Source of the DNA: CAIWXH01 sp964555675
GTDB lineage: Bacteria > Chloroflexota > Chloroflexia > Chloroflexales > Chloroflexaceae
DNA: 5,087 bases
Direction of reading: 5' to 3'
NCBI GenBank assembly: GCA_964555675.1
Contig: CAZKTU010000362.1
Location: 1-5,087 of the forward strand
The position numbers and the translations under genes were made by a program. This document shows positions 1 through 5,087 of the stretch, in pieces. Numbering within the stretch: the first letter of the stretch is position 1; every line of letters starts with the position of its first letter. Under the pieces are notes generated by a model. It was given only the letters and a program-made list of their open reading frames with translations, was not told the origin of the DNA and ran no database searches.

Positions 1-2
1 GG

Positions 3-1277
3 CTGGCCGTGCGCCTGGCGCGGCGGGTAGCCCTGCGCGCCCGCACCGTCGGCGGGCTCTGCACCCGCCTTACCGGCACGCTACTGCTCACGGCCTTTCT
101 GATCCCCGCGACCTCGGGGCGGGCCGCGCTGATGCTGCCGGTGTTTCTGGCTGTGAGCGGGGCCATCGGCAGCCCGCGGGTGACGCGAGCCCTGGCCCTG
201 CTTTTCCCAACGGTGATCCTGCTCTCGGCTGCGGCGACGATCACTGGCGCGGGCGCCCACCTCGCCACCGCCGAAGTGCTGGCGGCCATGACCGGCGAAC
301 GGATCAGCTACGGCCGCTGGCTGCTCCTCGGCCTGCCCTTCGCGCTGCTCAGCAGCTCTAGCGCCTGCTGGGCGATCACGCATCTTTTTCTGACTCGGGC
401 CGAACGACGGGCGCCATTGCGGGTCGCCCAGCTGGACGTGCCGGTCGGGCCGTCATTGAGCCGAGCGGAATTACGGGTTGGCCTGGTTGTTGGCGCCATG
501 GTGTTGCTCTGGATGAGCGAGCCGCTCCACGGGCTGAACAGTACGCTGGTGGCCCTGACCGGGGCTCTCGTGGTGACCATGCCGCTAATCGGGGTGATCA
601 ACTTCAAGGACGCCCTGAAGCAGGTGGAGTGGAACCTGCTGCTGTTTATGGCCGCCACGGCGCAGCTCGGCGCCGCCCTCAGCAGCAGTGGCGGCGCCAC
701 CTGGCTGGTGGAGACTCTCTTCGCCCCGCTCCAGCAGGGCGGCCCAGCGAACCTACTGCTCGCCCTCGGGTTCGTGATTGGCGGCTCGCTGCTGGCCCAC
801 CTGCTGATCACCTCGCGCACGGCCCGCTCAACGGTTCTCGTGCCGCTGGTGGTGATCGTCGCCGGTGCCCTGGGGCTCAACCCGACGGCCCTGGGCTTCC
901 TCGCGACGATTGCCGCCGGCTTTTGCCTGACTCTGCCGGCCAGCGCCAAGCCTCTGGCCCTCTTCAGCGAACTGGAGGGTCAGCCCTTCCGGCCCCGCCA
1001 CCTGCTGCTGCTGAGCATGGTACTGCTGCCGATCCACGCGGTGCTGCTGTTGGTCTTCGCGCTCTTCATCTGGCCGCTGCTCGGCTTGCCGGTGCTTGGC
1101 CCAACGCCCGCGGTGGCGGTGCCGCTCTGGTACGCGAACGCGCTGGCGCAGCTGGATAGCCTCGGGCTGGAGCTGTCGCGCTGGGGTGCGGCGCTGATGG
1201 ATGCCAGCGCGCCGCTGCGCGAGGCCCTTGCCGAGCTGCTCCGCGGCCTCGCGGCGCGGCTTGAGCGGAGCGGATAG
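3..1277 (+). CDS. SLC13/DASS-family anion permease, C-terminal part (5' truncated)
   Basis: This is an integral membrane transporter of the SLC13/DASS (ion transporter superfamily) type. These proteins usually move dicarboxylates, citrate, sulfate or related anions with Na+ or H+; the substrate cannot be read here. Numbering from the GTG at 9, about ten hydrophobic segments are visible (roughly 20-35, 58-80, 100-127, 153-168, 178-193, 209-227, 248-268, 274-290, 293-312, 332-362). Two polar breaks, T35-S-G-R38 and T268-S-R-T271, sit at equivalent places in two halves and resemble the paired substrate/ion-binding hairpins of the family. The frame is open to the window edge and the family is usually about 450-600 residues, so the true start is upstream and the GTG at 9 is probably internal. 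The last ~50 residues form a soluble, probably helical tail rich in Leu, Ala and Arg. It converges on the Fur gene and has no evident link to the metal operon. Confidence 0.8.
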   Translation: MAVRLARRVALRARTVGGLCTRLTGTLLLTAFLIPATSGRAALMLPVFLAVSGAIGSPRVTRALALLFPTVILLSAAATITGAGAHLATAEVLAAMTGERISYGRWLLLGLPFALLSSSSACWAITHLFLTRAERRAPLRVAQLDVPVGPSLSRAELRVGLVVGAMVLLWMSEPLHGLNSTLVALTGALVVTMPLIGVINFKDALKQVEWNLLLFMAATAQLGAALSSSGGATWLVETLFAPLQQGGPANLLLALGFVIGGSLLAHLLITSRTARSTVLVPLVVIVAGALGLNPTALGFLATIAAGFCLTLPASAKPLALFSELEGQPFRPRHLLLLSMVLLPIHAVLLLVFALFIWPLLGLPVLGPTPAVAVPLWYANALAQLDSLGLELSRWGAALMDASAPLREALAELLRGLAARLERSG

Positions 1278-1451
1278 CCCGACCTTGCGTGGTGGGCGCC
1301 AGGTGCCAGTCGTCACTGCGCGACGGCTTCGCCGCCCTCGACACCACATCAAGGCCTAGAGAGACCCCGGCGCTTGCGGCTGCCCTCAGTGGCTCTTTTT
1401 CGGGAGAAATAAGGAGCAAGCTGCCTGGTATGCACTGCCCCGCCCCCCCGC

Positions 1452-1916
1452 TTAAGGGGTCGTAGTCAGGCAGCGCGGGCACAGGCCGAACAGCTCCACC
1501 AGGTGGGCGCTGATGCGGAATCCGGTGCGCTGCTCTAGCTGTGCAACCAGGCTCTGCACCCCGCAGTTGTCGAAATGCTCCATCGCCCCGCAGTTCGTGC
1601 AGACCAGGTGGTGGTCGTGGCCCTTGCCCAGGCTGTAGCGGTGGCACTCGTTCAGCCCGTGGATGCGCTGGAGCAGGTTGAGGTCACAAAGTAGCCGCAC
1701 GGTGCGGAAGATGCTGGCAATCCCGGGTGACTCGCCGCGTGCGATGAGCCACTGCTCCAGCTCCTGCACGTTGAACGCGCCTGCGTGGGCCGTTGCCGCC
1801 TTGAGCACCGCCAGGCGCGGGCCTGTCACCTTGTAGCCCGCCTCGGTCAGCTGTTCGGCCAGGTCGGTGACGGCCGCCGGCAGCGTTTCGCGGCGTGCAT
1901 CCAGATAGCGGCTCAT
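1452..1916 (-). CDS. Fur-family metalloregulator A (Zur-like)
   Basis: A 154-residue DNA-binding repressor of the Fur superfamily, which senses Zn, Fe, Mn or peroxide and acts in the cytoplasm as a dimer. The winged helix covers about residues 15-88, with the family TxPRLAVL segment at 31-38. The recognition helix reads I66-ASIFRTVRLL, slightly off the common ATVYRTL pattern. Two CxxC pairs, C106/C109 and C146/C149, form the structural zinc site. C91, H100, H102, H103, H138 and E141 are candidate sensory ligands. C91 before the His cluster resembles the cysteine used by Zur proteins, so Zn sensing is favoured over Fe, but the metal is inferred. The ATG at 1916 is chosen because AGGAGG (complement of 1923-1928) lies 6 nt upstream. 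An ATG at 1949 would add 11 residues and place this ribosome site inside the gene. It is divergent from the zinc-ribbon/CobW operon and probably controls both sides of the shared promoter region. Confidence 0.9.
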   Translation of the reverse strand: MSRYLDARRETLPAAVTDLAEQLTEAGYKVTGPRLAVLKAATAHAGAFNVQELEQWLIARGESPGIASIFRTVRLLCDLNLLQRIHGLNECHRYSLGKGHDHHLVCTNCGAMEHFDNCGVQSLVAQLEQRTGFRISAHLVELFGLCPRCLTTTP

Positions 1917-1976
1917 CCCCTCCCTCCTCTCCGAACGTAGCTGCGGCACTTACCAGGAGCCGTTTGGCTACTGCCC

Positions 1977-1982
1977 ATTCTA
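1977..1982 (-). promoter_or_regulatory. Candidate -10 box for the Fur-A gene
   Basis: On the minus strand these bases read TAGAAT, a five-of-six match to TATAAT. This predicts a transcript start near 1970 and a leader of about 54 nt before the ATG at 1916. No good -35 box lies 16-18 nt upstream; that position (about 1999-2006) is occupied by the 15-bp palindrome at 1995-2009. A repressor bound there would cover the -35 region, consistent with autoregulation. This is a prediction from sequence only. Confidence 0.45.
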
Positions 1983-1994
1983 CCACGCCTTAGC

Positions 1995-2009
1995 TGAGAG
2001 CTGCTCTCA
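1995..2009. promoter_or_regulatory. Perfect 7-1-7 palindrome, candidate Fur/Zur operator site 1
   Basis: The bases TGAGAGC-T-GCTCTCA form a perfect inverted repeat of two 7-bp arms around one base. This is the 7-1-7 geometry and TGA...TCA framing of Fur-family boxes, although the inner bases differ from the AT-rich Fur and Zur boxes of E. coli and Bacillus, as might be expected in a GC-rich genome. It overlaps the -35 region of the predicted Fur-A promoter and lies just upstream of the -35 box of the plus-strand operon promoter, so it could control both. Function is inferred. Confidence 0.6.
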
Positions 2010-2012
2010 TTC

Positions 2013-2039
2013 TTGACAACGCTCGCCATGAATGATACT
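2013..2039 (+). promoter_or_regulatory. Candidate sigma-70 promoter of the zinc-ribbon/Fur-B/CobW operon
   Basis: A perfect TTGACA -35 box lies at 2013-2018, followed after a short 15-nt spacer by GATACT (2034-2039, four of six matches to TATAAT). A 17-nt spacer would use the weaker TACTCT at 2036-2041. The predicted start is near 2046, giving a leader of about 40 nt before the first ATG at 2087. The -10 region lies inside candidate operator site 2, so occupancy should block RNA polymerase. Confidence 0.55.
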
Positions 2040-2047
2040 CTCTCTCA
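2033..2047. promoter_or_regulatory. Candidate Fur/Zur operator site 2 (imperfect 7-1-7)
   Basis: The sequence TGATACT-C-TCTCTCA matches site 1 (1995-2009) at 10 of 15 positions and keeps the TGA...TCA ends, but its arms pair imperfectly (4 of 7). It covers the predicted -10 box and start point of the operon promoter, the classic place for a repressor. It may instead be part of a wider imperfect dyad at 2036-2060 (10-bp arms, 8 of 10 paired, 5-base centre). Confidence 0.45.
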
Positions 2048-2055
2048 ACAAGAGA

Positions 2056-2070
2056 TGGTACGTTGTCTCA
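2056..2070. promoter_or_regulatory. Candidate Fur/Zur operator site 3 (imperfect 7-1-7)
   Basis: The sequence TGGTACG-T-TGTCTCA matches site 2 at 11 of 15 positions and site 1 at 9 of 15, starting 23 bp after site 2. It lies in the leader between the predicted transcript start and the ribosome binding site of the zinc-ribbon gene. Its arms pair at 4 of 7 positions. Alone it would be unconvincing; the case rests on its likeness to the other two sites in the same 76 bp. Confidence 0.35.
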
Positions 2071-2086
2071 TCTGGAGCAGAGCGTC

Positions 2087-2326
2087 ATGCCGCTGTATGT
2101 CTACGGTTGCTCAGCGTGCGAGATCGAGCTGGAGGAGCTGCGCCCGGCCTGGCGGGCGGACGACCCGGTCGAGTGCCCGGTCTGCCACGGGCTCTGCAGC
2201 CGCGAGTTCAGCACGTTCAGCACGCGCTCGCGCAGCCCGCAGGCGCCCCTCTACGCCGCGCCCCAGCAGGTAACCCGTGCCGCCCATGGCCCCGACTGCG
2301 GCTGCTGCCGCCCACGCCGGAGGTAG
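2087..2326 (+). CDS. FmdB-type zinc-ribbon small protein
   Basis: A 79-residue protein with the FmdB/CxxC zinc-ribbon pattern. The start MPLYVYGC with C8/C11 and then C30-P-V-C33 gives a four-cysteine zinc knuckle, followed by the family-typical REFST segment at 39-43. FmdB-type proteins are named from an amide/formamide regulator, but most have no proven role; zinc binding is the safe inference. The tail (about 67-79) adds C71, C73 and C74 next to H67 and ends in basic residues, a possible second metal site. C37 is also extra. The ATG at 2087 is chosen because GGAG at 2074-2077 is 9 nt upstream and the sequence then starts exactly like the family; a TTG at 2063 would lie in the operator region. 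It is the first gene of the operon and stops 4 nt before the next start. It could be a small zinc store, a regulator or a client of the CobW GTPase; none is shown. Confidence 0.85.
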   Translation: MPLYVYGCSACEIELEELRPAWRADDPVECPVCHGLCSREFSTFSTRSRSPQAPLYAAPQQVTRAAHGPDCGCCRPRRR

Positions 2327-2330
2327 TGCC

Positions 2331-2807
2331 GTGAGCGAGGACGGCAACCTGGTCGAGCTGAGTGTGGAGGACTGGAGCGAACGGGTGCTCGCCGCCCTAC
2401 GCACTGACGGCCAGCGACTCACCGCGCCGCGGCTGGCCATCATCGGCTGGATCGCCGCGCAGACCACGCCCTTCAGCGCCGAGGCCCTCACCGCCGCCCT
2501 GGCACAGCACCCGGCGGGGGTCGGGCGGGCAACGGCCTACCGAGCCGTGGACTGGCTGCGCGAGCGAGGCTGGCTGGCCCGTGTGCAGACCGAGCGGGGC
2601 GACTACACCTACGCCCGCACCCTGCCCGGCCACCACCACCACGCCGTCTGCACGCGCTGCGGCGCCACCCTGCTGGTGGAGGGCTGCACGGCTCTCGAGG
2701 GCCTCACCGCCCTACTTGCCCGCCAGGGCTTCCGGGTCCGGGGCCACATCCTGGAGCTGTTCGGCCTCTGCGCTCGCTGCCAAGCCGCCATGGGAGGCGC
2801 ACGATGA
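2331..2807 (+). CDS. Fur-family metalloregulator B (Zur/FurB-like)
   Basis: A 158-residue Fur-superfamily repressor. The winged helix spans about residues 15-95, with LTAPRLAII (30-38) and the recognition helix around G65-RATAYRAVDWL. The metal region is H101-HHH-AVC-TRCG: a run of four histidines beside C107/C110, closely resembling actinobacterial FurB/Zur. The second CxxC is C147/C150, so the structural zinc site is complete. H139 and E142 (HILELFG) complete likely sensor ligands. Zur identity is favoured but inferred. The GTG at 2331 is preferred because GGAGG (2319-2323) is 7 nt upstream and it begins 4 nt after the zinc-ribbon stop. The longer frame from 2277 would overlap that gene by 50 nt with a low-complexity Ala stretch. 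Its stop overlaps the acetyltransferase ATG (ATGA). Being inside the operon, it would make a feedback loop if it binds the upstream operators. It differs clearly from Fur-A, so the two may sense different metals or levels. Confidence 0.9.
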   Translation: MSEDGNLVELSVEDWSERVLAALRTDGQRLTAPRLAIIGWIAAQTTPFSAEALTAALAQHPAGVGRATAYRAVDWLRERGWLARVQTERGDYTYARTLPGHHHHAVCTRCGATLLVEGCTALEGLTALLARQGFRVRGHILELFGLCARCQAAMGGAR

Positions 2808-3433
2808 TGATTGCCACGCGCACCCCCGCCCTCACGCTCCGGCCCGCCGCCGACGATGAGTTCTGGGCGGTGGCGCGGCTCTTTGCCGCGCTGCATCGCT
2901 TCAACGCCGGGCTCGACCCGCGCTTCCGCCTGGCCGAGGGTTGGGAGCCGCTGCTCCGCGAGCACTTCGCCCGCACCCACCCCGCCCCCGGCGCCCTCTG
3001 GCTGCTGGCCTGGCGCGGGGGCGAGCCGGTCGGCCTGCTGCTCCTGGAGGCCCACACTGACTCGCCACTCTTCGCCGAGCGGCGCTGGGCCGAGCTCGTG
3101 GCCCTCTACGTCGCCCCCGGCGAGCGCGGCGGCGATCTCGGCCGGCGCCTGGTCGATACCGGCAAGCAGTGGGCCGTCAGCCACGGCTTCGATCGGCTCC
3201 AGCTCTACGTCACTGCCGCCAACGAGCGCGCCCGCCGCTTCTACGCCCGCTGCGGGCTCACCCCGGTCCAGGAGATCTGGCGCGCCGATCTCGTCCCGGC
3301 GCCGGGCGTCACTCCGCCGCCCGATCCCTCGTGCGAGGCCGACGGCCACGCCGCCCACCAGATCGAGCTGGGCCATCATCACCTAGCGATGGAGCTGAGC
3401 GACTATCCCGACGAGGAGCGCACCGATGCTTGA
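2804..3433 (+). CDS. GNAT-family N-acetyltransferase with His-rich C-terminal tail
   Basis: A 209-residue cytoplasmic acetyl-CoA-dependent acyltransferase of the GNAT fold; the acceptor is unknown. The fold covers about residues 10-165: an N-terminal helical part (17-60), strands around 65-83 (LWLLAWRGGEPVGLLLLE), the acetyl-CoA pyrophosphate loop in motif A (V99-ALYVAP, then R108-GGDLGRRL) and motif B with N140-ERARRFYARCG, typical of the family. After the fold comes a Pro-rich linker (165-175) and an acidic tail holding C177, H182, H185 and H191-H192-H193, a plausible metal-binding extension not needed for catalysis. The start ATG at 2804 overlaps the Fur-B stop, with GGGAGG at 2792-2797 six nt upstream; a second ATG follows at 2807 and could also serve. 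Its 3' end overlaps the next gene by 8 nt, so translation is probably coupled. Its position between a Zur-like regulator and a CobW GTPase suggests a role in metal stress, which is inference. Confidence 0.85.
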   Translation: MMIATRTPALTLRPAADDEFWAVARLFAALHRFNAGLDPRFRLAEGWEPLLREHFARTHPAPGALWLLAWRGGEPVGLLLLEAHTDSPLFAERRWAELVALYVAPGERGGDLGRRLVDTGKQWAVSHGFDRLQLYVTAANERARRFYARCGLTPVQEIWRADLVPAPGVTPPPDPSCEADGHAAHQIELGHHHLAMELSDYPDEERTDA

Positions 3434-3692
3434 CTTGTTTGGCGCCCAGCCGCGCCCCGACCCGGCGCAGCTCGCCGCGATCAAGTCATGGGTCGCCGAG
3501 ACTCTCGCGCTGCCCGACGACGTGACCGTGATGGTGACCGAGCTGCGCTGCGGCGAGCCCGGCTGCCCGCCCTTGGAGACGGTGATTGCCGTGCTGCGGC
3601 CGGGCGCGCCGCCCGAGCAGCGCAAGCTCCACAAGGCTAGCGCCGCGATCACCGCCGACGATATCCGCGGCCTTTTCGCCGCCGAGCTGTAA
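3426..3692 (+). CDS. Conserved-looking small protein with Cys-x4-Cys-Pro-Pro motif
   Basis: An 88-residue soluble protein of no function known to me. An amphipathic helix (about 14-28) is followed by a strand (V33-TVMVTEL), the motif R41-CGEPGCPPLET (C42, C47, P48-P49, E51), another strand (VIAVLR), a basic patch with H69 (QRKLHK) and a C-terminal helix (76-87, ITADDIRGLF). The compact pattern and the paired cysteines look conserved and could bind a metal together with H69. I have an impression that short proteins with this GCPPxET motif occur beside COG0523 GTPase genes elsewhere, but cannot confirm it here. GAGGAG (3413-3418) lies 7 nt before the ATG, which overlaps the acetyltransferase end by 8 nt. 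The GTPase starts 19 nt downstream. A role as client, adaptor or metal donor for the GTPase is speculation from position. Confidence 0.75.
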   Translation: MLDLFGAQPRPDPAQLAAIKSWVAETLALPDDVTVMVTELRCGEPGCPPLETVIAVLRPGAPPEQRKLHKASAAITADDIRGLFAAEL

Positions 3693-3711
3693 GCAACGAA
3701 GGAGTTTCCCG

Positions 3712-5087
3712 ATGACTGCGACCGTCGCCCCGGCCCCCGCGGCCGCCGCCACCACCGCCGACGCCCGCACGCCCGTGACGGTGCTTACCGGCTTTCTCGG
3801 CGCCGGCAAGACCACCCTGCTCAACCGCATCCTCACCGAGCAGCACGGCAAGCGCATCGCCGTGATCGAGAACGAGTTCGGCGAGGTCGGTGTAGACAAC
3901 GACCTGGTGATCAACGCCGAGGAAGAGATCTTCGAGATGAACAACGGCTGCATCTGCTGCACCGTGCGCGGCGACCTGATCCGCATCCTCTCGAACCTGA
4001 TGAAGCGCAAGGACAAGTTCGACTACATCCTGATCGAGACCACCGGCCTGGCCGATCCCGGCCCGGTCGTGCAGACCTTCTTTATGGACGACGAGCTGCG
4101 CACGAAGCTACGCGTGGACGGCATCGTGACCCTGGTGGACGCCCGCCACATCGTGCACCATATCGACGACGCGCCCGAGGCCAAGGAGCAGATCGCCTTC
4201 GCCGACGTCATCCTGCTCAACAAGACCGATCTCGTGCAGGTGGGCGAGCTCGACGCCCTGGAGCGGCGCATCCTCGGGATGAACAGCGCCGCGAAGCTGT
4301 ACCGCACCCAGAACGCCCAGGTGGACCTCGACACGGTGCTAAACGTGGGCGGCTTCAACCTGGAGCGGGCGATGGAGATCGACCCGCAGTTTATGGAGCC
4401 GGAGTACCCCTTCGAGTGGGGCGGCGTGTTCTACCTCGACGCGGGAACCTACACCATCGCCCTGGACGAGGGGCCCGACCCGGCCATGCAGCTCGCCCTG
4501 CTCCCCGTCGCGGCCGCCACGCCCACGGCGCTGGAGCTGGCGCAGGAACTGGCGGTGCGCGTCTACGCCGAGGACGAGCAGGCGCTTGAAACGGGCGCGA
4601 CCTTCGCGCCGGGCGCCGTGCTCTACCGCCTGAACCTCTGGGCGAGCCCGGGTACAGACGCAGCGCTGCTACGTCTCTCGTTCACCCTGGAGGTGGCAGC
4701 GGCGGGCGCCTACGCGCTGTTCACCGAGCACGGCCCGGACGAGTTCAACCTGCGCCTGCTCCACGACGGCGAGCCGCTCACGCCGGAGCTGGAGCACGCC
4801 TACAAGCCCGACCACGAGCACGACGAGGAGGTGAGCTCGGTGGGCATCACCGTGGCGGGCGACCTCGACCCGAAGCGGCTGAACACCTGGCTCTCGAAGC
4901 TGCTACGTGAGCAGGGCACCGACATCTTCCGCATGAAGGGTGTCTTGAGCATCAAGGGTGACGCGCGGCGCTTTGTGTTCCAGGGTGTGCACATGCTCTT
5001 CGACGGTCGCCCGGATCGCGAGTGGGGCCAGGAGCCGCGCACCAACAAGCTGATCTTCATCGGCCGCAACCTCGACCGCGAGCAGCT
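3712..5087 (+). CDS. CobW/COG0523-family GTPase metallochaperone with internal insert (3' truncated)
   Basis: A G3E-class GTPase of the CobW/COG0523 family, which uses GTP to load metals, often zinc, into client proteins. The 458 visible residues carry every GTPase signature: Walker A G27-FLGAGKTT, the ENEFGEVGVD switch region (53-62), the metal-binding C80-I-C-C83 motif, Walker B with ETTGLADP (109-116) and the guanine-specificity motif N170-KTD. The usual GGFNLERAMEIDP end of the GTPase domain lies at 213-225. Normally a His-rich linker and the C-terminal domain follow directly. Here about 130 extra residues (roughly 232-362) come first, and only then the short His/acid linker (H362, H368, H370) and the CobW_C domain from V374 (VSSVGI, then FRMKGVLSIKG and FQGVHMLFDG). 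The reading frame is continuous, so this is an insertion, not a frameshift. An Ala-rich leader of about 20 residues precedes the fold. AAGGAG at 3699-3704 is 7 nt before the ATG. No stop is reached, so a few dozen residues or fewer are probably missing. It is not a cobalamin gene by context; the neighbours point to zinc. Confidence 0.93.
   Translation, partial: MTATVAPAPAAAATTADARTPVTVLTGFLGAGKTTLLNRILTEQHGKRIAVIENEFGEVGVDNDLVINAEEEIFEMNNGCICCTVRGDLIRILSNLMKRKDKFDYILIETTGLADPGPVVQTFFMDDELRTKLRVDGIVTLVDARHIVHHIDDAPEAKEQIAFADVILLNKTDLVQVGELDALERRILGMNSAAKLYRTQNAQVDLDTVLNVGGFNLERAMEIDPQFMEPEYPFEWGGVFYLDAGTYTIALDEGPDPAMQLALLPVAAATPTALELAQELAVRVYAEDEQALETGATFAPGAVLYRLNLWASPGTDAALLRLSFTLEVAAAGAYALFTEHGPDEFNLRLLHDGEPLTPELEHAYKPDHEHDEEVSSVGITVAGDLDPKRLNTWLSKLLREQGTDIFRMKGVLSIKGDARRFVFQGVHMLFDGRPDREWGQEPRTNKLIFIGRNLDREQ

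Noticed and set aside
1324..1334. Short hairpin CGGC-TTC-GCCG in the convergent gap.
   Set aside because: A four-pair stem without a T run is expected by chance in GC-rich DNA.
1376..1400. Possible intrinsic terminator after the permease gene: a GGCTGC...GTGGC pairing followed by five T.
   Set aside because: The stem is only about five pairs and needs G-U wobbles; it is too weak to call a terminator.
1376..1400. Minus-strand GCCACTG followed by a G-rich stretch, reminiscent of part of a cobalamin riboswitch.
   Set aside because: No B12 box or other conserved riboswitch blocks are present, and no minus-strand gene follows; it runs into the antisense of the permease.
1438..1459. C-rich tract and small CCCC...GGGG hairpin over the Fur-A stop codon.
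   Set aside because: There is no U tract downstream on the minus strand and too few separate G runs for a clear quadruplex.
2015..2067. Perfect 7-bp inverted arms GACAACG (2015-2021) and CGTTGTC (2061-2067), 39 bp apart.
   Set aside because: The arms are far apart, one overlaps the -35 box, and the region is better explained by the 15-bp repeated sites; chance is likely.
2063..2086. TTG start extending the zinc-ribbon protein by 8 residues.
   Set aside because: The ATG at 2087 has a good ribosome site and gives the family-typical N-terminus; the extension lies in the operator region.
2277..2330. ATG start extending Fur-B by 18 residues.
   Set aside because: It would overlap the preceding gene by 50 nt with a low-complexity Ala stretch and lacks a ribosome site as good as that of the GTG at 2331.
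4405..4797. The CobW insert as a frameshift or gene-fusion error.
   Set aside because: The frame is continuous with normal-looking protein sequence on both sides, and the C-terminal domain follows in the same frame.
4023..5069. Minus-strand open frames opposite the CobW gene (4023-4358 and 4800-5069), and similar frames opposite or within the other genes.
   Set aside because: They are mirror frames caused by high GC, have no recognisable domains and overlap well-supported genes.

Overview
This is a GC-rich window (strongly G/C-biased third codon positions) of tightly packed bacterial genes. Codon use, the SLC13-type permease and the style of the CobW and Fur proteins fit a high-GC filamentous anoxygenic-type Chloroflexota (Roseiflexus/Chloroflexus relatives). 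That assignment is my impression, not something the sequence proves.

Layout. (1) Positions 3-1277, plus strand: the C-terminal ~424 residues of an SLC13/DASS-type membrane transporter whose beginning lies outside the window. (2) Positions 1278-1451: a short gap between convergent genes, with no convincing terminator. (3) Positions 1452-1916, minus strand: a Fur-family regulator (Fur-A). (4) Positions 1917-2086: a divergent promoter region holding a consensus -35 box, a good minus-strand -10 box and three related 15-bp sites with Fur-box (7-1-7) geometry. (5) Positions 2087 to the window end, plus strand: a five-gene operon with gaps of 19 bp or less or overlapping ends. It encodes an FmdB-type zinc-ribbon mini-protein, a second Fur-family regulator (Fur-B, Zur-like with a HHHH motif), a GNAT acetyltransferase with a His-rich acidic tail, an 88-residue protein with a Cys-x4-Cys-Pro-Pro motif, and a CobW/COG0523 GTPase that runs off the 3' end.

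Interpretation. Fur-A, Fur-B, the zinc-ribbon protein, the His/Cys-rich accessory proteins and a COG0523 GTPase together look like a metal homeostasis locus, most likely zinc. In this reading one or both Fur-type repressors bind the repeated operators in the divergent promoter and switch on the GTPase operon when metal is scarce. The CobW GTPase would then deliver metal to client proteins. Candidate clients or partners are the FmdB-like, 88-residue and GNAT proteins of the same operon.

The most unusual element is in the CobW protein. About 130 residues, predicted beta-rich, are inserted between the GTPase domain and the CobW C-terminal domain, just before the usual His/acid metal-binding linker. 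The three-site operator array and the His-tailed acetyltransferase are the next most interesting points.
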